Shown: positions 35,377-44,466, counted from the stretch's first letter. The stretch: 64,000 nucleotides of DNA from Alphaproteobacteria bacterium (GCA_017308135.1 JAFKFM010000007.1:266001-330000), one strand, 5' to 3'. Translations and numbers: made by a program. The notes: generated by a model from the letters alone, not told the origin.

Positions 35377-35703
35377 TTAGCGGCGCGGCCACGCCGCGAC
35401 CAGCGGATGATCGCGCTCGGTCGTGTGTTTGGCGTCGGCGCCGCCGGGCGAGCCCCAGCCGGTGACTTCCGCGCCGAAGAACTCGGCGTTTACGGCCAGG
35501 AACGGCTTCTCGGCCTCCGGCAGCGCGTCGTCGGCATGGATCGCGTCGGCGGGACACACGGTCTCGCACAGCCCGCAATCGATGCATTCGGTCGGGTGGA
35601 TATAGAGCGTGCGCCCGCCTTCGTAGATGCAATCGACCGGACAGACCTTCAAACAGGCCTTGTCCTTCACGTCGATGCAGGGCGAGGCGATGACGAAGGG
35701 CAT
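35377..35703 (-). CDS. 7Fe [3Fe-4S][4Fe-4S] ferredoxin, FdxA-like
   Basis: A 108-residue ferredoxin. Cys9, 17, 21, 25, 40, 43, 46 and 50 match, with an offset of one, the Cys spacing of Azotobacter ferredoxin I. The extra Cys found two residues after the first ligand of 4Fe-type proteins is Val12, consistent with a 3Fe-4S cluster at that site. It is a small cytosolic electron carrier. It shares one base with the stop of the crotonase gene (TGATG) in an operon with a flavoprotein, suggesting electron transfer to or from that enzyme or an unseen oxygenase. Confidence 0.92.
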   Translation of the reverse strand: MPFVIASPCIDVKDKACLKVCPVDCIYEGGRTLYIHPTECIDCGLCETVCPADAIHADDALPEAEKPFLAVNAEFFGAEVTGWGSPGGADAKHTTERDHPLVAAWPRR

Positions 35704-36479
35704 CAGCGGCCTTTCCAGACCGGTTTGCGCTTTTCGCGGAAGGCGGCGACACCTTCTTCGCTATCCTGGGAGGTCAACGCCTCGACGACGGCGGGTAGAC
35801 GCAGCGCCTGCGCCTCGACGGCCGTGAGATGCGCAGCCCGCCGCACGGTTTGCTTGATCGCGCGCACGGACAACGGCGCGCAAACCAGAATTTCGGCGAT
35901 CCAGCGTTCGACGGCCGCGTCGAGTTCCGCGCGCGGCACAACCTCGTTGACGATACCCATGCTCAAGGCTTCGGCCGCTTGAATGCGCCGCCCCGTGAGC
36001 AATACGCCCATCGCTTGGCGGAACGGGATTTGGCGTTGCAGCAGCGTCATGCCGCCGTCGAGCGGCAAGCGCCCGACGCGCGCTTCGGGCAGGCCGAAAC
36101 TCGCTTCCGCCGCCGCAACCACGATATCGCAGCCGAGCACCATCTCGAATCCGCCGCCCAGCGCATGGCCGTTGACCCGCGCGATGACCGGCACGTCCAA
36201 AGTTTGACGCAATGCGATGCCGCCGAAACCGCCGGGCCGTTCCTGCGCCCAATATTCCAGGCCCGATTTGCCGGAATTGCCTTTCATGTCGGCGCCGGCG
36301 CTGAAGGCGCGATCGCCCGCACCCGTCAGCACGACGCAGCGCACGTTCCGGTCCGCTTCGATGCGCGCCCAGATCGCCTGCAACTCGGCCTCGGCGGCCG
36401 CGTCGATGGCGTTGAGGACTTCCGGCCGGTCGATCGTGACGCGCGCGACGTGATCGGCGAGGTCGAAGCGGATCGGCAT
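35703..36479 (-). CDS. Enoyl-CoA hydratase
   Basis: A 258-residue crotonase with both hydratase glutamates, Glu112 in GGGFE and Glu132 in LPEA, and the oxyanion segment FSAGADMKG. The C-terminal FREKRKPVWKGR matches many enoyl-CoA hydratases. True hydration of an unsaturated acyl-CoA is therefore likely. The ATG at 36479 shares its base with the upstream CoA-transferase stop, so it probably acts on the CoA ester made by that enzyme. Confidence 0.94.
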   Translation of the reverse strand: MPIRFDLADHVARVTIDRPEVLNAIDAAAEAELQAIWARIEADRNVRCVVLTGAGDRAFSAGADMKGNSGKSGLEYWAQERPGGFGGIALRQTLDVPVIARVNGHALGGGFEMVLGCDIVVAAAEASFGLPEARVGRLPLDGGMTLLQRQIPFRQAMGVLLTGRRIQAAEALSMGIVNEVVPRAELDAAVERWIAEILVCAPLSVRAIKQTVRRAAHLTAVEAQALRLPAVVEALTSQDSEEGVAAFREKRKPVWKGR

Positions 36480-37633
36480 CAGACCGCTTCCGCCTTGAGC
36501 GAGGCGAGAACTTCGTCGGTATGCTCGCCCAAGCCCGGCGGCACGATACGGATCGTCACCGGCGCATCGGAGAGATGCACGGGCGAACCGACGACGCGCA
36601 TCTTCTCGGTCGGACCTTGCGCCTCCAGCACCATGCCGTTGATCGCCGTTTGCTCGTCGGCGAGCGCCGTCGCCAAGGTGCGCACCGGCGCGCAGAGCAG
36701 ATCCTGTTCTTCCAACCGCTCCAACAAGCGTGCGGTCGTATAGCTCGCGAAGCGCTTGCGGAAGATGTCGTGCAAGGCCGCCTTATTGGCGACGCGCAAT
36801 TCGTGGGTGGCGAAGCGCGGATCGTCGGCGAGGGCCGGAATTTCGAGCGCGTTGGCGATGTCGCGCAGCGGATCGGCCTTGAACGCGCCGACCAGCACCA
36901 CGGCGCCGTCGGTCGTGGGGAACACGCCCGAGAGCGGCATCGCGCCCCAATTCACTTCGCGCCCGCGCATCATATGCGCCGTCGCTTCCTGCATCTGGGC
37001 GGCGATCATCGAATCGAGCAGCGAGACCGAGACGAGCTGGCCGCGCCCGGTGCGCGCGCGCTGCAGCAGCGCCAGCAGCACGCCTTGGACCATATGCATA
37101 CCGGCCGAATAATCGGCGAAGGTCGTCGGGTAGATCGACAGCGGCAGCGATTCATCGGAGCGGCGCATCATTGTGCCGCTCATCGCCTGGGCCAGAACGT
37201 CCTGGCCGCCTTTATGCGCATAAGGGCCGGTCAGGCCGTAGCCCGTGCCCACCGCGTAGATCAAACGCGGATTGCGCTTGGCGAGGTCTTCATAGCCGAA
37301 GCCCATGCGTTCCATCACGCCCGCACGGAAGTTGTTGGCGACGACGTCGGCGCCGTCGATCAGGCGCAGCACGACCTCGCGCATTTCGGGCTTGCGCAAA
37401 TCGAGCGCGATTGAACGCTTGTTGCGGTTGAGCGAGCAGAAGACCGGGCCTTGCAGGCCGGCGGGATCGTTGGGGAAGGCCGTGCGCGACAGATCGCCCG
37501 CACCCGGGCGTTCGATCTTGATCACGTCGGCACCGTAATCGCCCAGCATCTGCGTGGCACACGGGCCCATCATCACCTGGGTGAAGTCGATGACGCGAAT
37601 GCCGTCGAGCGGCAGGGGGGACTTCGGGCTCAA
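36479..37633 (-). CDS. CaiB/BaiF family (class III) CoA-transferase
   Basis: A 384-residue class III CoA-transferase with GDYGADVIKIERP, NRNKRSIALDL and Asp174 in TTFADYSAG as the likely catalytic aspartate. The start is taken as TTG at 37633: GGAGG stands 7 bases before it and it overlaps the flavoprotein stop (TTGA). The in-frame ATG far upstream would add a basic, non-family leader. It sits between the flavoprotein and the enoyl-CoA hydratase, suggesting oxidation, CoA activation, then hydration. Confidence 0.92.
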   Translation of the reverse strand: MSPKSPLPLDGIRVIDFTQVMMGPCATQMLGDYGADVIKIERPGAGDLSRTAFPNDPAGLQGPVFCSLNRNKRSIALDLRKPEMREVVLRLIDGADVVANNFRAGVMERMGFGYEDLAKRNPRLIYAVGTGYGLTGPYAHKGGQDVLAQAMSGTMMRRSDESLPLSIYPTTFADYSAGMHMVQGVLLALLQRARTGRGQLVSVSLLDSMIAAQMQEATAHMMRGREVNWGAMPLSGVFPTTDGAVVLVGAFKADPLRDIANALEIPALADDPRFATHELRVANKAALHDIFRKRFASYTTARLLERLEEQDLLCAPVRTLATALADEQTAINGMVLEAQGPTEKMRVVGSPVHLSDAPVTIRIVPPGLGEHTDEVLASLKAEAV

Positions 37634-38979
37634 GACTGGACCTCCAACATACGGGCGTTGGCCGACGGCTTGTCGCCGGGGTCGCCGCCTTGCGCGCGCA
37701 CGGCGCGGCAGATTTCGGCGGGCGAGACATCGCGCAACGCGACACCGCGATCGAGCGACAAGGTCGCGGCGACGCCGGCTGCTTGGCCCATCGACATGCA
37801 AGGCGGGATTTCACGCGACAGCTTCTGCGCGGCCTCGGTCGCCGAATAATGGCGGCCGGCGACGATCAATCCGTCGACGCCCTTGGGCAGCATGGAACGA
37901 TAGGGCGTGTAGTAGTCGCGCCCGCGCGCGACCGTGTCGGCGAAGTGGACGCGATCCATCACGTCTTCCTTCGTCACGACATATTCGCCGTCGAGCAGAC
38001 GCGTGGTGCGCACGCCGAGCTGCGGGGCGACGTCGACGACGAAGCAATTGGCGAAGCCGGGCATATTGGCGCGCACGAAATCGACCAGCGCGTAGATGCG
38101 ATTGCGGCCTTCGAAATCGGCGCGGGTTTGGTCGACGACCGACAGCGCGTCGAAGCCCGGCATATGCGGGCAATTGCACCAGACGATGCCGGGCAGCGGC
38201 GTTTTCAGCCACCAATAATCCCAGCTGCCGCCCATCACGCGCTTGGCTTGGCGGTCGATCTTGGCGAAGGCTTCGGGCTCCTCGTATTGGAAGCGCTCGG
38301 CCTCGACCGTGTCGACGCCGCCCAGGCGGAACACGGTCGTGACGATGTAATTGCCCTTGGTGAAGGGCGCACCCGCCGACGCCGCGACGTCCAGATCGCC
38401 GGTCGCATCGACGATCACGTCGCCCAGAATCGCCTCGCGGCCAGATTTGGTTTCGCAGACCACGCCCTTGGCGCGGCCGTCCTCGACGATCGCGCGCGAA
38501 AACCAGGAATGCAGGCGCACGTCGATCTTGGCCTCGGCGACCATTTCGTTGGACGCGCGCTTCCAGCCGTCGGGATCGAAGGCGGCGGCGAAGACGATCG
38601 GCTGTGGCTTCGATTGCGCGCGGAAATCCTGGGCGCCCCAGCGCGACCATTTGCGCCACGCTTCCCAGCTCGCCACGCGGTCTTCCTCGGGCGGATAGAT
38701 CGCGTGGCCGCGCTTGGCCATGCGGTCGATCATTTCCATGCAGGTGCCGGTGACGGTGATTTCCTGGCCGTTGGTCATGTCGTCGAGGACGAGGACCATG
38801 CCGCCGGCCGCGAGACCGCCGAGATAGGAGTAGCGTTCGAGCAGGACGGTCTTCGCGCCCATACGCGCGGCGGACACGGCGGCCGAGAAACCGGCCGGGC
38901 CGCCGCCGACGACGACGACGTCGGCGCGCGCCGCGACGGGCACGCTGCCGCCGGATTCGGCGATGCGTTCGGTGGACAT
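37630..38979 (-). CDS. FAD-dependent oxidoreductase (FAD_oxidored family)
   Basis: A 449-residue flavoprotein. The FAD-binding motif GGGPAG is at 25-30, after a run of hydrophobic strand residues VVVV, and a second dinucleotide signature DVIVDATGDLDVA lies near 190. Near the C-terminus DGLIVAGRHYSATEAA closes the FAD site. This family contains poorly characterised dehydrogenases, some of which use ferredoxin or other acceptors. The ATG at 38979 is chosen for its GGAGG at 38986-38990. It follows the permease gene by 12 bases in the same operon. Confidence 0.9.
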   Translation of the reverse strand: MSTERIAESGGSVPVAARADVVVVGGGPAGFSAAVSAARMGAKTVLLERYSYLGGLAAGGMVLVLDDMTNGQEITVTGTCMEMIDRMAKRGHAIYPPEEDRVASWEAWRKWSRWGAQDFRAQSKPQPIVFAAAFDPDGWKRASNEMVAEAKIDVRLHSWFSRAIVEDGRAKGVVCETKSGREAILGDVIVDATGDLDVAASAGAPFTKGNYIVTTVFRLGGVDTVEAERFQYEEPEAFAKIDRQAKRVMGGSWDYWWLKTPLPGIVWCNCPHMPGFDALSVVDQTRADFEGRNRIYALVDFVRANMPGFANCFVVDVAPQLGVRTTRLLDGEYVVTKEDVMDRVHFADTVARGRDYYTPYRSMLPKGVDGLIVAGRHYSATEAAQKLSREIPPCMSMGQAAGVAATLSLDRGVALRDVSPAEICRAVRAQGGDPGDKPSANARMLEVQS

Positions 38980-38991
38980 GGGCAACCTCCC

Positions 38992-39819
38992 TTAACCGAC
39001 GACCGGCGCTTGCCAGCGCACGACCATTCTTTCGAGCAGCGAAATCGCGAAGAAGAACAGAACCGAGAAGCACGACCCGACGACGACGGTCGCGTAAAGC
39101 AACGCCGTGTCGAAATTATAGGTCGCTTGGATGATCAGCGCGCCGATGCCCACGGTCGACCCGATCCATTCGCCGACGATGGCGCCGATCACGGCGGTCG
39201 ACGCGGCGATTTTGAGGGCCGAGAAAAGATAGGGCAGCGAGTTCTGGACGCGCAGTTTGAAGAAGATCTCGCGCGGGCTGGCCGACAGCACGCGCATCAA
39301 CTCCATCGCTTGCGGGTTCACGGATTCGAGGCCGCGCACCATGTTGACCAGCGTGGGGAAGAAGCAGATCAGCGCGGCGATGGCGATCTTGGGTTCCATG
39401 CCGTTGCCCAGCAACAGCACCAGGATCGGCGCCTTGGCGACGACGGGCACGGTGTTGATCAGCACGACGACGGGGAAGAACGCTTCTTCGGCCGATTTTT
39501 TGTGGACGAACACCGTGGCGATGGCGATGGCCGCGAGATTGCCGAGCGCGAAACCCGCCAGCGCTTCCATCGCGGTGACGGCGAGGTTGCGCATCAGCAT
39601 GTCGAATTTGGCGACCAGCGTGGCGATCACCGCTTGCGGCGAGGGCGCCACGAAGGGCGGCACTTGCAGCACTTCGACCAGGAAGGCCCAGCTCAGCAGG
39701 AACGCGGCGACACCGGCAAGCGGCAGCAAACGGCGGCGCCATTTCTTGCGCTGCTGTGCGGCGCGGAAGGCCGCTTCGGCGGCGGCGACGCCGGCATTGG
39801 GGATCGTGCCGTCGGCCAT
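38992..39819 (-). CDS. ABC transporter permease, SsuC/TauC/ThiX type
   Basis: A 275-residue permease with about six spans and the EAA-type loop ELMRVLSASPREIFFKL near residue 185. It belongs with the ATPase at 39821 (1 base between genes) and the binding protein at 40602. The family imports sulfonates, nitrate, taurine, thiamine precursors or aromatic acids. The Q/R/K-rich N-terminus is cytoplasmic. Confidence 0.93.
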   Translation of the reverse strand: MADGTIPNAGVAAAEAAFRAAQQRKKWRRRLLPLAGVAAFLLSWAFLVEVLQVPPFVAPSPQAVIATLVAKFDMLMRNLAVTAMEALAGFALGNLAAIAIATVFVHKKSAEEAFFPVVVLINTVPVVAKAPILVLLLGNGMEPKIAIAALICFFPTLVNMVRGLESVNPQAMELMRVLSASPREIFFKLRVQNSLPYLFSALKIAASTAVIGAIVGEWIGSTVGIGALIIQATYNFDTALLYATVVVGSCFSVLFFFAISLLERMVVRWQAPVVG

Positions 39820-39820
39820 G

Positions 39821-40600
39821 TCAGCAGCTCCCCAACAACGCGCGCAGATGGGCGGCGATGCGTACGAAAGCTTCGCTGTCGCGCATCGCGAGATTGCGGT
39901 CGGCGGGCAGGTCGATATCGACCATTTCGCGCACGCGGCCGGGATTGGCGGCGAGGACCAGGACCTTCTGGCCCAGGAACGCGGCTTCGTAGATCGAATG
40001 GGTCACGAACAGGATCGTCGTCTTGGTCTCCTGCCAAATACGCAGGAGTTCTTCGTTCAAACGGTCGCGCGTGATCTCGTCGAGCGCGCCGAACGGTTCG
40101 TCCATCAGCAGGATTTGGGGCGAGCCCAGCAAGGCGCGCGCGATCGACACGCGCTGGCGCATGCCGCCCGAAAGTTCGTGCGGAAACGCGTTCTCCCAGC
40201 CTTCGAGGCCGACGAGACGCAGCAATTCGCGCGGGGTTGGTGACGAGCCGCGTTTGATGCCGCCGCCGACTTCCAGCGGCAGTTCGACATTCTGAATCGC
40301 CGTGCGCCAGGGCAGCAACGCCGCATCCTGGAACACGAAGCCGAGCTTGCGCTCGCGCCGGGCGGCTTCCGGGCTGCCGCCGAGCACGTCGCACGCCCCT
40401 TCCGATGCGTTGACGAGATCGGCGACGACCCGCAGCAGCGTGGATTTGCCGCAACCCGACGGCCCGAGCAGCGACAGGAAGGCGCCCTTCGGGATCTCGA
40501 ACGAGACGTTTTCGAGCGCCGTTACCGTGCGCCGCTCGGTCACGAAGCGGACCGAGAGCGCACGGCAAGCGACGGCGGGCGCGATCGTCTGGGCGTTCAC
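39821..40600 (-). CDS. ABC transporter ATPase, SsuB/TauB type
   Basis: A 259-residue ATPase with Walker A GPSGCGKS at 46-53, a signature LSGGM in HELSGGMRQR, Walker B LLMDEP and VTHS as the switch region. The start is GTG at 40600, one base after the binding-protein stop. It energises the permease at 38992. Confidence 0.94.
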   Translation of the reverse strand: MNAQTIAPAVACRALSVRFVTERRTVTALENVSFEIPKGAFLSLLGPSGCGKSTLLRVVADLVNASEGACDVLGGSPEAARRERKLGFVFQDAALLPWRTAIQNVELPLEVGGGIKRGSSPTPRELLRLVGLEGWENAFPHELSGGMRQRVSIARALLGSPQILLMDEPFGALDEITRDRLNEELLRIWQETKTTILFVTHSIYEAAFLGQKVLVLAANPGRVREMVDIDLPADRNLAMRDSEAFVRIAAHLRALLGSC

Positions 40601-40601
40601 G

Positions 40602-41636
40602 TCAGCCCAGACGCGGACGCGCGTTGCCGGTGGCGTTCAGCACGTCGAGGGTCATCACCTCGTCGAGGGCGGGCACGCGCTTGGAGAACTGACCGAGCTG
40701 GGCGTAGAGGTCGATCTGTTCCTTCCACACCTGCGGGTCCATCGCCCCCCAGCCATTGACCTTGGTGTTGTCGCTGAACGCGTATTTCAGCATCACCTCG
40801 GCCGCTTCGATTTCGTCGGCGCGGTTGAGGTTCGGGAATTCCTTCACCAGGAAATCGACCGCCTTTTCGCGGTTGGCGTAGGCGTATTCCCAGCCCTTGC
40901 CGGTGGCGCGCACGAAACGCGCGAGCGCGTCGGCATTGGTCTGCAACGTCTTGGTCGTCGCGTAATAGGGCAGGGCGTAAAGGCGCACGCCCGTATCCCA
41001 CAAACGCAGATCGACGCGCTCGCTGCCCAGCACCTTCAGCGCGGTGGTGTTGGTCAGCCACCCGGTGACGACGTCGACCTGGCCCGTCAGCAGCGGCGCC
41101 ATGTCGGCGCCGATCGTGACGATCTGCACCGCGCTCTCGGGAATGTTGTTCTTGGCGAGCAAAGCGCGCAGCAGAATGACGCCGGTCGCCTGGATGCCGA
41201 CCTTCTTGCCGACCATGTCGGCGGGCTTCTCGACAGGCTTCTTCTTCAGCGAGAAGAAGCAATAGGGGTGCTGCTGCGCGCCGACCGCGAAGCACTTGAT
41301 CGGCAGATCCTGCGACGCCGCGAGCATCAGCGAGGGGCTGGACGAAACCTGGCCGACTTCGAAGCGGCCGGAGGCGACGACGGCCACGCCGTCGATATTC
41401 GGGCCGCCCGCCTGGAAGCGCATGTCGATGCCTTCCGCGTCGTAGAAGCCCATATGCTTGGCCGCGACTTCGCCGAGCTGGTTGCCCGACAGCAGCCAGC
41501 CGAGCTGGAGATTGACGACCGCTTTCGATTGGGCGCCGGCTTCGACCGAGACGAGGCCGCTGCCCGCCGCCAAAGCCGCACCGCCCATCGCCAGCGCGCT
41601 GCGCCGCGTCATCCGCATTCCGCCGCTATTCGACAT
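40602..41636 (-). CDS. ABC transporter substrate-binding protein, NMT1/SsuA/TauA type
   Basis: A 344-residue binding protein with a twin-arginine leader (RMTRRSALAMGG) and cleavage likely after GAQS. The mature part has VNLQLGWLLSGNQLGEV and AKHMGFYDAEGID, read in parts, typical of the NMT1/SsuA-like group. GGAGGC precedes the ATG. It is the first gene of the nine-gene minus-strand operon and diverges from the FAD-linked oxidase at 41932. The ligand may be an aromatic acid, sulfonate or pyrimidine-like compound. Confidence 0.93.
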   Translation of the reverse strand: MSNSGGMRMTRRSALAMGGAALAAGSGLVSVEAGAQSKAVVNLQLGWLLSGNQLGEVAAKHMGFYDAEGIDMRFQAGGPNIDGVAVVASGRFEVGQVSSSPSLMLAASQDLPIKCFAVGAQQHPYCFFSLKKKPVEKPADMVGKKVGIQATGVILLRALLAKNNIPESAVQIVTIGADMAPLLTGQVDVVTGWLTNTTALKVLGSERVDLRLWDTGVRLYALPYYATTKTLQTNADALARFVRATGKGWEYAYANREKAVDFLVKEFPNLNRADEIEAAEVMLKYAFSDNTKVNGWGAMDPQVWKEQIDLYAQLGQFSKRVPALDEVMTLDVLNATGNARPRLG

Positions 41637-41730
41637 TTTCGGTGCCTCCGTTGTTGGATTTGATCCTTGGGTCCCTGCGGCCTTTCCGCCACCCTTTTGA
41701 GCGGTCGGAATGCAGCAACTATTGCGCCAA

Positions 41731-41746
41731 TTTGGTGTTCACCAAA
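41731..41746. promoter_or_regulatory. 16-bp palindrome with GntR-like half-sites in a divergent promoter region
   Basis: TTTGGTG-TT-CACCAAA is an exact inverted repeat in the 295-base region between the divergent ABC binding-protein gene (start 41636) and the FAD-linked oxidase (start 41932). Many GntR/FadR family operators carry a GT..AC core with TGGT/ACCA half-sites. No GntR gene lies nearby in the window. Confidence 0.5.
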
Positions 41747-41931
41747 GATCATAAAAAACGACGGGTCGTTGCCGAAATGGCAACATGCCCGCGCACGCCA
41801 GATGCCGCTTTTGGCACCGCGCGGCGTTTCGCGGCCTCCGCCAAACGTTTAGGCCGGATCGGCGTTCGGGCGGATAGGCGCCGTCGGCGCGATTCCTTAA
41901 CGTCGAGCGCTCACGACAAAGGGCGGATTCG

Positions 41932-43299
41932 ATGGATGGATTGGCGCAAGCGCTCGACGGAATCGCGATCGGCGACGATCCCGCCCTGCTTCGGCAGAAG
42001 AGCCGTGACTATTTTTGGTACAGCCCGATTCTGCGCGAGAAGCTGGATCACGCCCGCGCCGATCTGCTCGTAACCCCGCGCGACGAAGCGGAAGTGATCC
42101 GCATCCTCGCCGAATGCCATCGCCGGCGCGTGCCCGTCACCGTGCGCGGGGCGGGGACGGGCAATTACGGCCAGGCGATGCCGCTCAAAGGCGGCGTTGT
42201 GCTCGACATGACCGCGATGGCCAAAATCATATCGATGTCCCCGGGCCGCGTGCGCGCGCAAGCCGGGGTCCGCTTGCTCGATCTCGACCGCGCTTGCAAA
42301 CGCGAGATCGGGCATGAGCTGCGGCTGTTCCCGTCGACCGTACGCACCTCCACCTTGGGCGGCTATATCGGCGGCGGGTCGACCGGCATCGGCGCCGTCG
42401 CGTGGGGCAATCTCGCGGATCCCGGCAATATCCTGGCGTTGCGCGTCGTGACGATGGAAGCAACCCCGCGCGTGATCGAACTTCGCGGCAAGGCTATCCA
42501 AAGCGTCAATCACGCTTACGGCACCAACGGCGTCATCACAGAACTCGAGATTCCGCTGGCGCCCGCCATGGCGTGGCAGGATGTGCTGATCGGCTTTTCC
42601 GATTTCATGGCCGCCGTGCGTTTCGGCAAGGCCTTCGCCGACCAGCCGGGCATCGACAAGCGCCTTTGCACCGTGATCGCCGCACCGATCCCGCAACAAT
42701 GCTTCGGGTCGCTGGGCGCGATGCTGCCCGACGGCCATCATGCCGTGCTGGCGATGGTGGCGGAAAACGGGCTCGACGCGTTGCGCGATCTGGCCGATGC
42801 CGAAGGCGGAACGGTGCATGTGCTGGGCGAATCGCCGGCCGATGGCACGCGCAAGCCGATCTACGAATATTCGTGGAATCACACCACGCTGCACGCGCTG
42901 AAGAAGGACAAAAGCTTCACCTACCTTCAGGTTCTGTATGGCGGGCCCGATTACCTCGCCAAGATCGAGCGCAGCTGGCGCGAATTCGGCGACGAAACCC
43001 CGATGCATCTGGAATTCGTCAAAGTCGACGGGCAGATGGCCTGTTTCGGGCTGCAGCTCGTCCGCTTTACGACGCCCGAACGCCTGCAAGCGATCATGGA
43101 TGCGCTGGAAGCGGCGGATTGCCCGGTTTTCGATCCGCACGCCTTCACGATCGAGGAAGGCGGCATGAAAAAAGTCGATTCGGGCCAGCTCGACTTCAAA
43201 CGCCACGCCGATCCCCAAGGCCTGCTCAATCCCGGTAAAATGCTGGGCTGGGAGCGGCCGGATTGGCGGCCCGGCGCGGCGCTTAAACCGGTGGCCTAA
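41932..43299 (+). CDS. FAD-linked oxidase (GlcD/LDH type)
   Basis: A 455-residue flavoprotein of the FAD-binding type 4 family (vanillyl-alcohol oxidase superfamily). The FAD site includes VRGAGTGNYGQAMPLKGGVV, in parts, and GGYIGGGSTGIGAVAWG. Members oxidise glycolate, D-lactate, D-2-hydroxy acids or aryl alcohols. The HLEFVKVDGQMACFGLQ region is the catalytic cap. AAAGGGCGG precedes the ATG. It is divergent from the minus-strand ABC operon and 108 bases upstream of a second ABC importer, so it may oxidise a hydroxy acid carried by either. Confidence 0.9.
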   Translation: MDGLAQALDGIAIGDDPALLRQKSRDYFWYSPILREKLDHARADLLVTPRDEAEVIRILAECHRRRVPVTVRGAGTGNYGQAMPLKGGVVLDMTAMAKIISMSPGRVRAQAGVRLLDLDRACKREIGHELRLFPSTVRTSTLGGYIGGGSTGIGAVAWGNLADPGNILALRVVTMEATPRVIELRGKAIQSVNHAYGTNGVITELEIPLAPAMAWQDVLIGFSDFMAAVRFGKAFADQPGIDKRLCTVIAAPIPQQCFGSLGAMLPDGHHAVLAMVAENGLDALRDLADAEGGTVHVLGESPADGTRKPIYEYSWNHTTLHALKKDKSFTYLQVLYGGPDYLAKIERSWREFGDETPMHLEFVKVDGQMACFGLQLVRFTTPERLQAIMDALEAADCPVFDPHAFTIEEGGMKKVDSGQLDFKRHADPQGLLNPGKMLGWERPDWRPGAALKPVA

Positions 43300-43360
43300 G
43301 GGGCCGTTTTTCCTGCCTGCAAGCGGTGCCGACACCCTATTGTAGGCGCGCAATTTGCAC

Positions 43361-43386
43361 ATCCAAGGGCGTATTCCCCCTTGGAT
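43361..43386 (+). promoter_or_regulatory. Stem-loop in the leader of the second NMT1-type binding protein gene
   Basis: ATCCAAGGG (43361-43369) pairs with CCCTTGGAT (43378-43386), leaving an 8-base loop, just upstream of the AAAAGGAGTGAGG ribosome site for the gene at 43408. It may be an operator, a 5'-stabilising hairpin or a terminator-proximal structure after the oxidase gene. No T-run follows. Confidence 0.45.
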
Positions 43387-43407
43387 CAAAATCAAAAGGA
43401 GTGAGGC

Positions 43408-44466
43408 ATGGCGCGGGTTCTGGGTTCCGTCGTCGCGGTCGCGGCGCTGATGACGATGTCGGTCATGGCGTCGGCGCAAACCGCCGTCACCATCGCGCAT
43501 GGCAGCAACCAGGTCGAGATCACGCATCCCGGCCTTTATCTGCCGCGCACGCTGGGCTGGGCGAAGGAAGAAGGGCTGGACGTCACCGTCCAGACCACGG
43601 CCGGTTCGCAGCAGGCGTTGCAGTTGCTGGCGGCGGGTCGCGCGGACTTCATCACGGTGAATCCGGAAACGATCATCAACGCGCGCGACCAGGGCGTGAA
43701 GGCGAAGATCGTCTATTCGATGGTCACGAAATATTCGGCGCAGATCGCTTCGCTCGCCGACGGCCCGGTCAAGACCGTCGCGGACATGAAAGGCACGCAA
43801 GTCGGCGTGTTCTCATTGCAAAGCGGCGGCGTGCCGTTCCTGAAGGCCGTGCTGCGCGAAGCCGGTTTGAACCCCGACACCGACGTCAAAATGGTGCCGA
43901 CGGGTGCTGGCGCACCCGGCCTTCAGGCGCTGAACTCGGGCACGGTCTCGGCGATCGCGCTGTGGGCGGGCGCGTTCGCCGTCTACGAAAACCAGGGCGC
44001 CAAGCTGCGCATCTTCACCTCGAGCCGCCTGTCGGCGGCACCCGGCTATATTCTGGCGACGAGCGAGGAAGTGCTCGCGACCAAGCCCGATCTCGTCGCC
44101 AAGATGGGCCGCGTCTTCGCCAAGGCGGGCGTGTTCGCGATGGCCAATCCCAACGCGGCGGTCGAAGCCTATTGGGTCGCCTACCCGCAGGCCAAGCCGA
44201 TGCCGATGTCCGACAAGGCCTTCGCCGACGCCAAGCACGTGCTGGAAGTCGGCGTGCGCGACATGGCGGTCGCCGATCGCCCCGACAAGCGCTGGGGCTG
44301 GACCAACCCGCAAGGCATCGAAGTGTTGCAGGCCTATCTGGTCGAAAACGGCGCACGCCAAACCGTGCTGCCGGGCGGCGAGATTTTCGCCAATGATCAC
44401 GTCGCGGCCTACAACCAGTTCGATGCCGCCGCGGTGCAGAACCAGGCCAAGGCCTATAAGCCGTGA
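43408..44466 (+). CDS. ABC transporter substrate-binding protein, NMT1/SsuA type
   Basis: A 352-residue binding protein with a Sec signal peptide (MARVLGSVVAVAALMTMSV, cleavage near MASAQ). The mature part has ITHPGLYLPRTLGWAKEEGLDVTV (read in parts) typical of NMT1-like proteins. AAAAGGAGTG before the ATG at 43408 is a strong site. It overlaps the permease start (GTGA). It is the second such system in the region, in divergent orientation to the one at 41636. Confidence 0.93.
   Translation: MARVLGSVVAVAALMTMSVMASAQTAVTIAHGSNQVEITHPGLYLPRTLGWAKEEGLDVTVQTTAGSQQALQLLAAGRADFITVNPETIINARDQGVKAKIVYSMVTKYSAQIASLADGPVKTVADMKGTQVGVFSLQSGGVPFLKAVLREAGLNPDTDVKMVPTGAGAPGLQALNSGTVSAIALWAGAFAVYENQGAKLRIFTSSRLSAAPGYILATSEEVLATKPDLVAKMGRVFAKAGVFAMANPNAAVEAYWVAYPQAKPMPMSDKAFADAKHVLEVGVRDMAVADRPDKRWGWTNPQGIEVLQAYLVENGARQTVLPGGEIFANDHVAAYNQFDAAAVQNQAKAYKP

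Noticed and set aside
37690..40074. A 794-codon open frame on the plus strand opposite the flavoprotein and permease genes
   Set aside because: It runs across two real minus-strand genes and has antisense composition without any recognisable motif.
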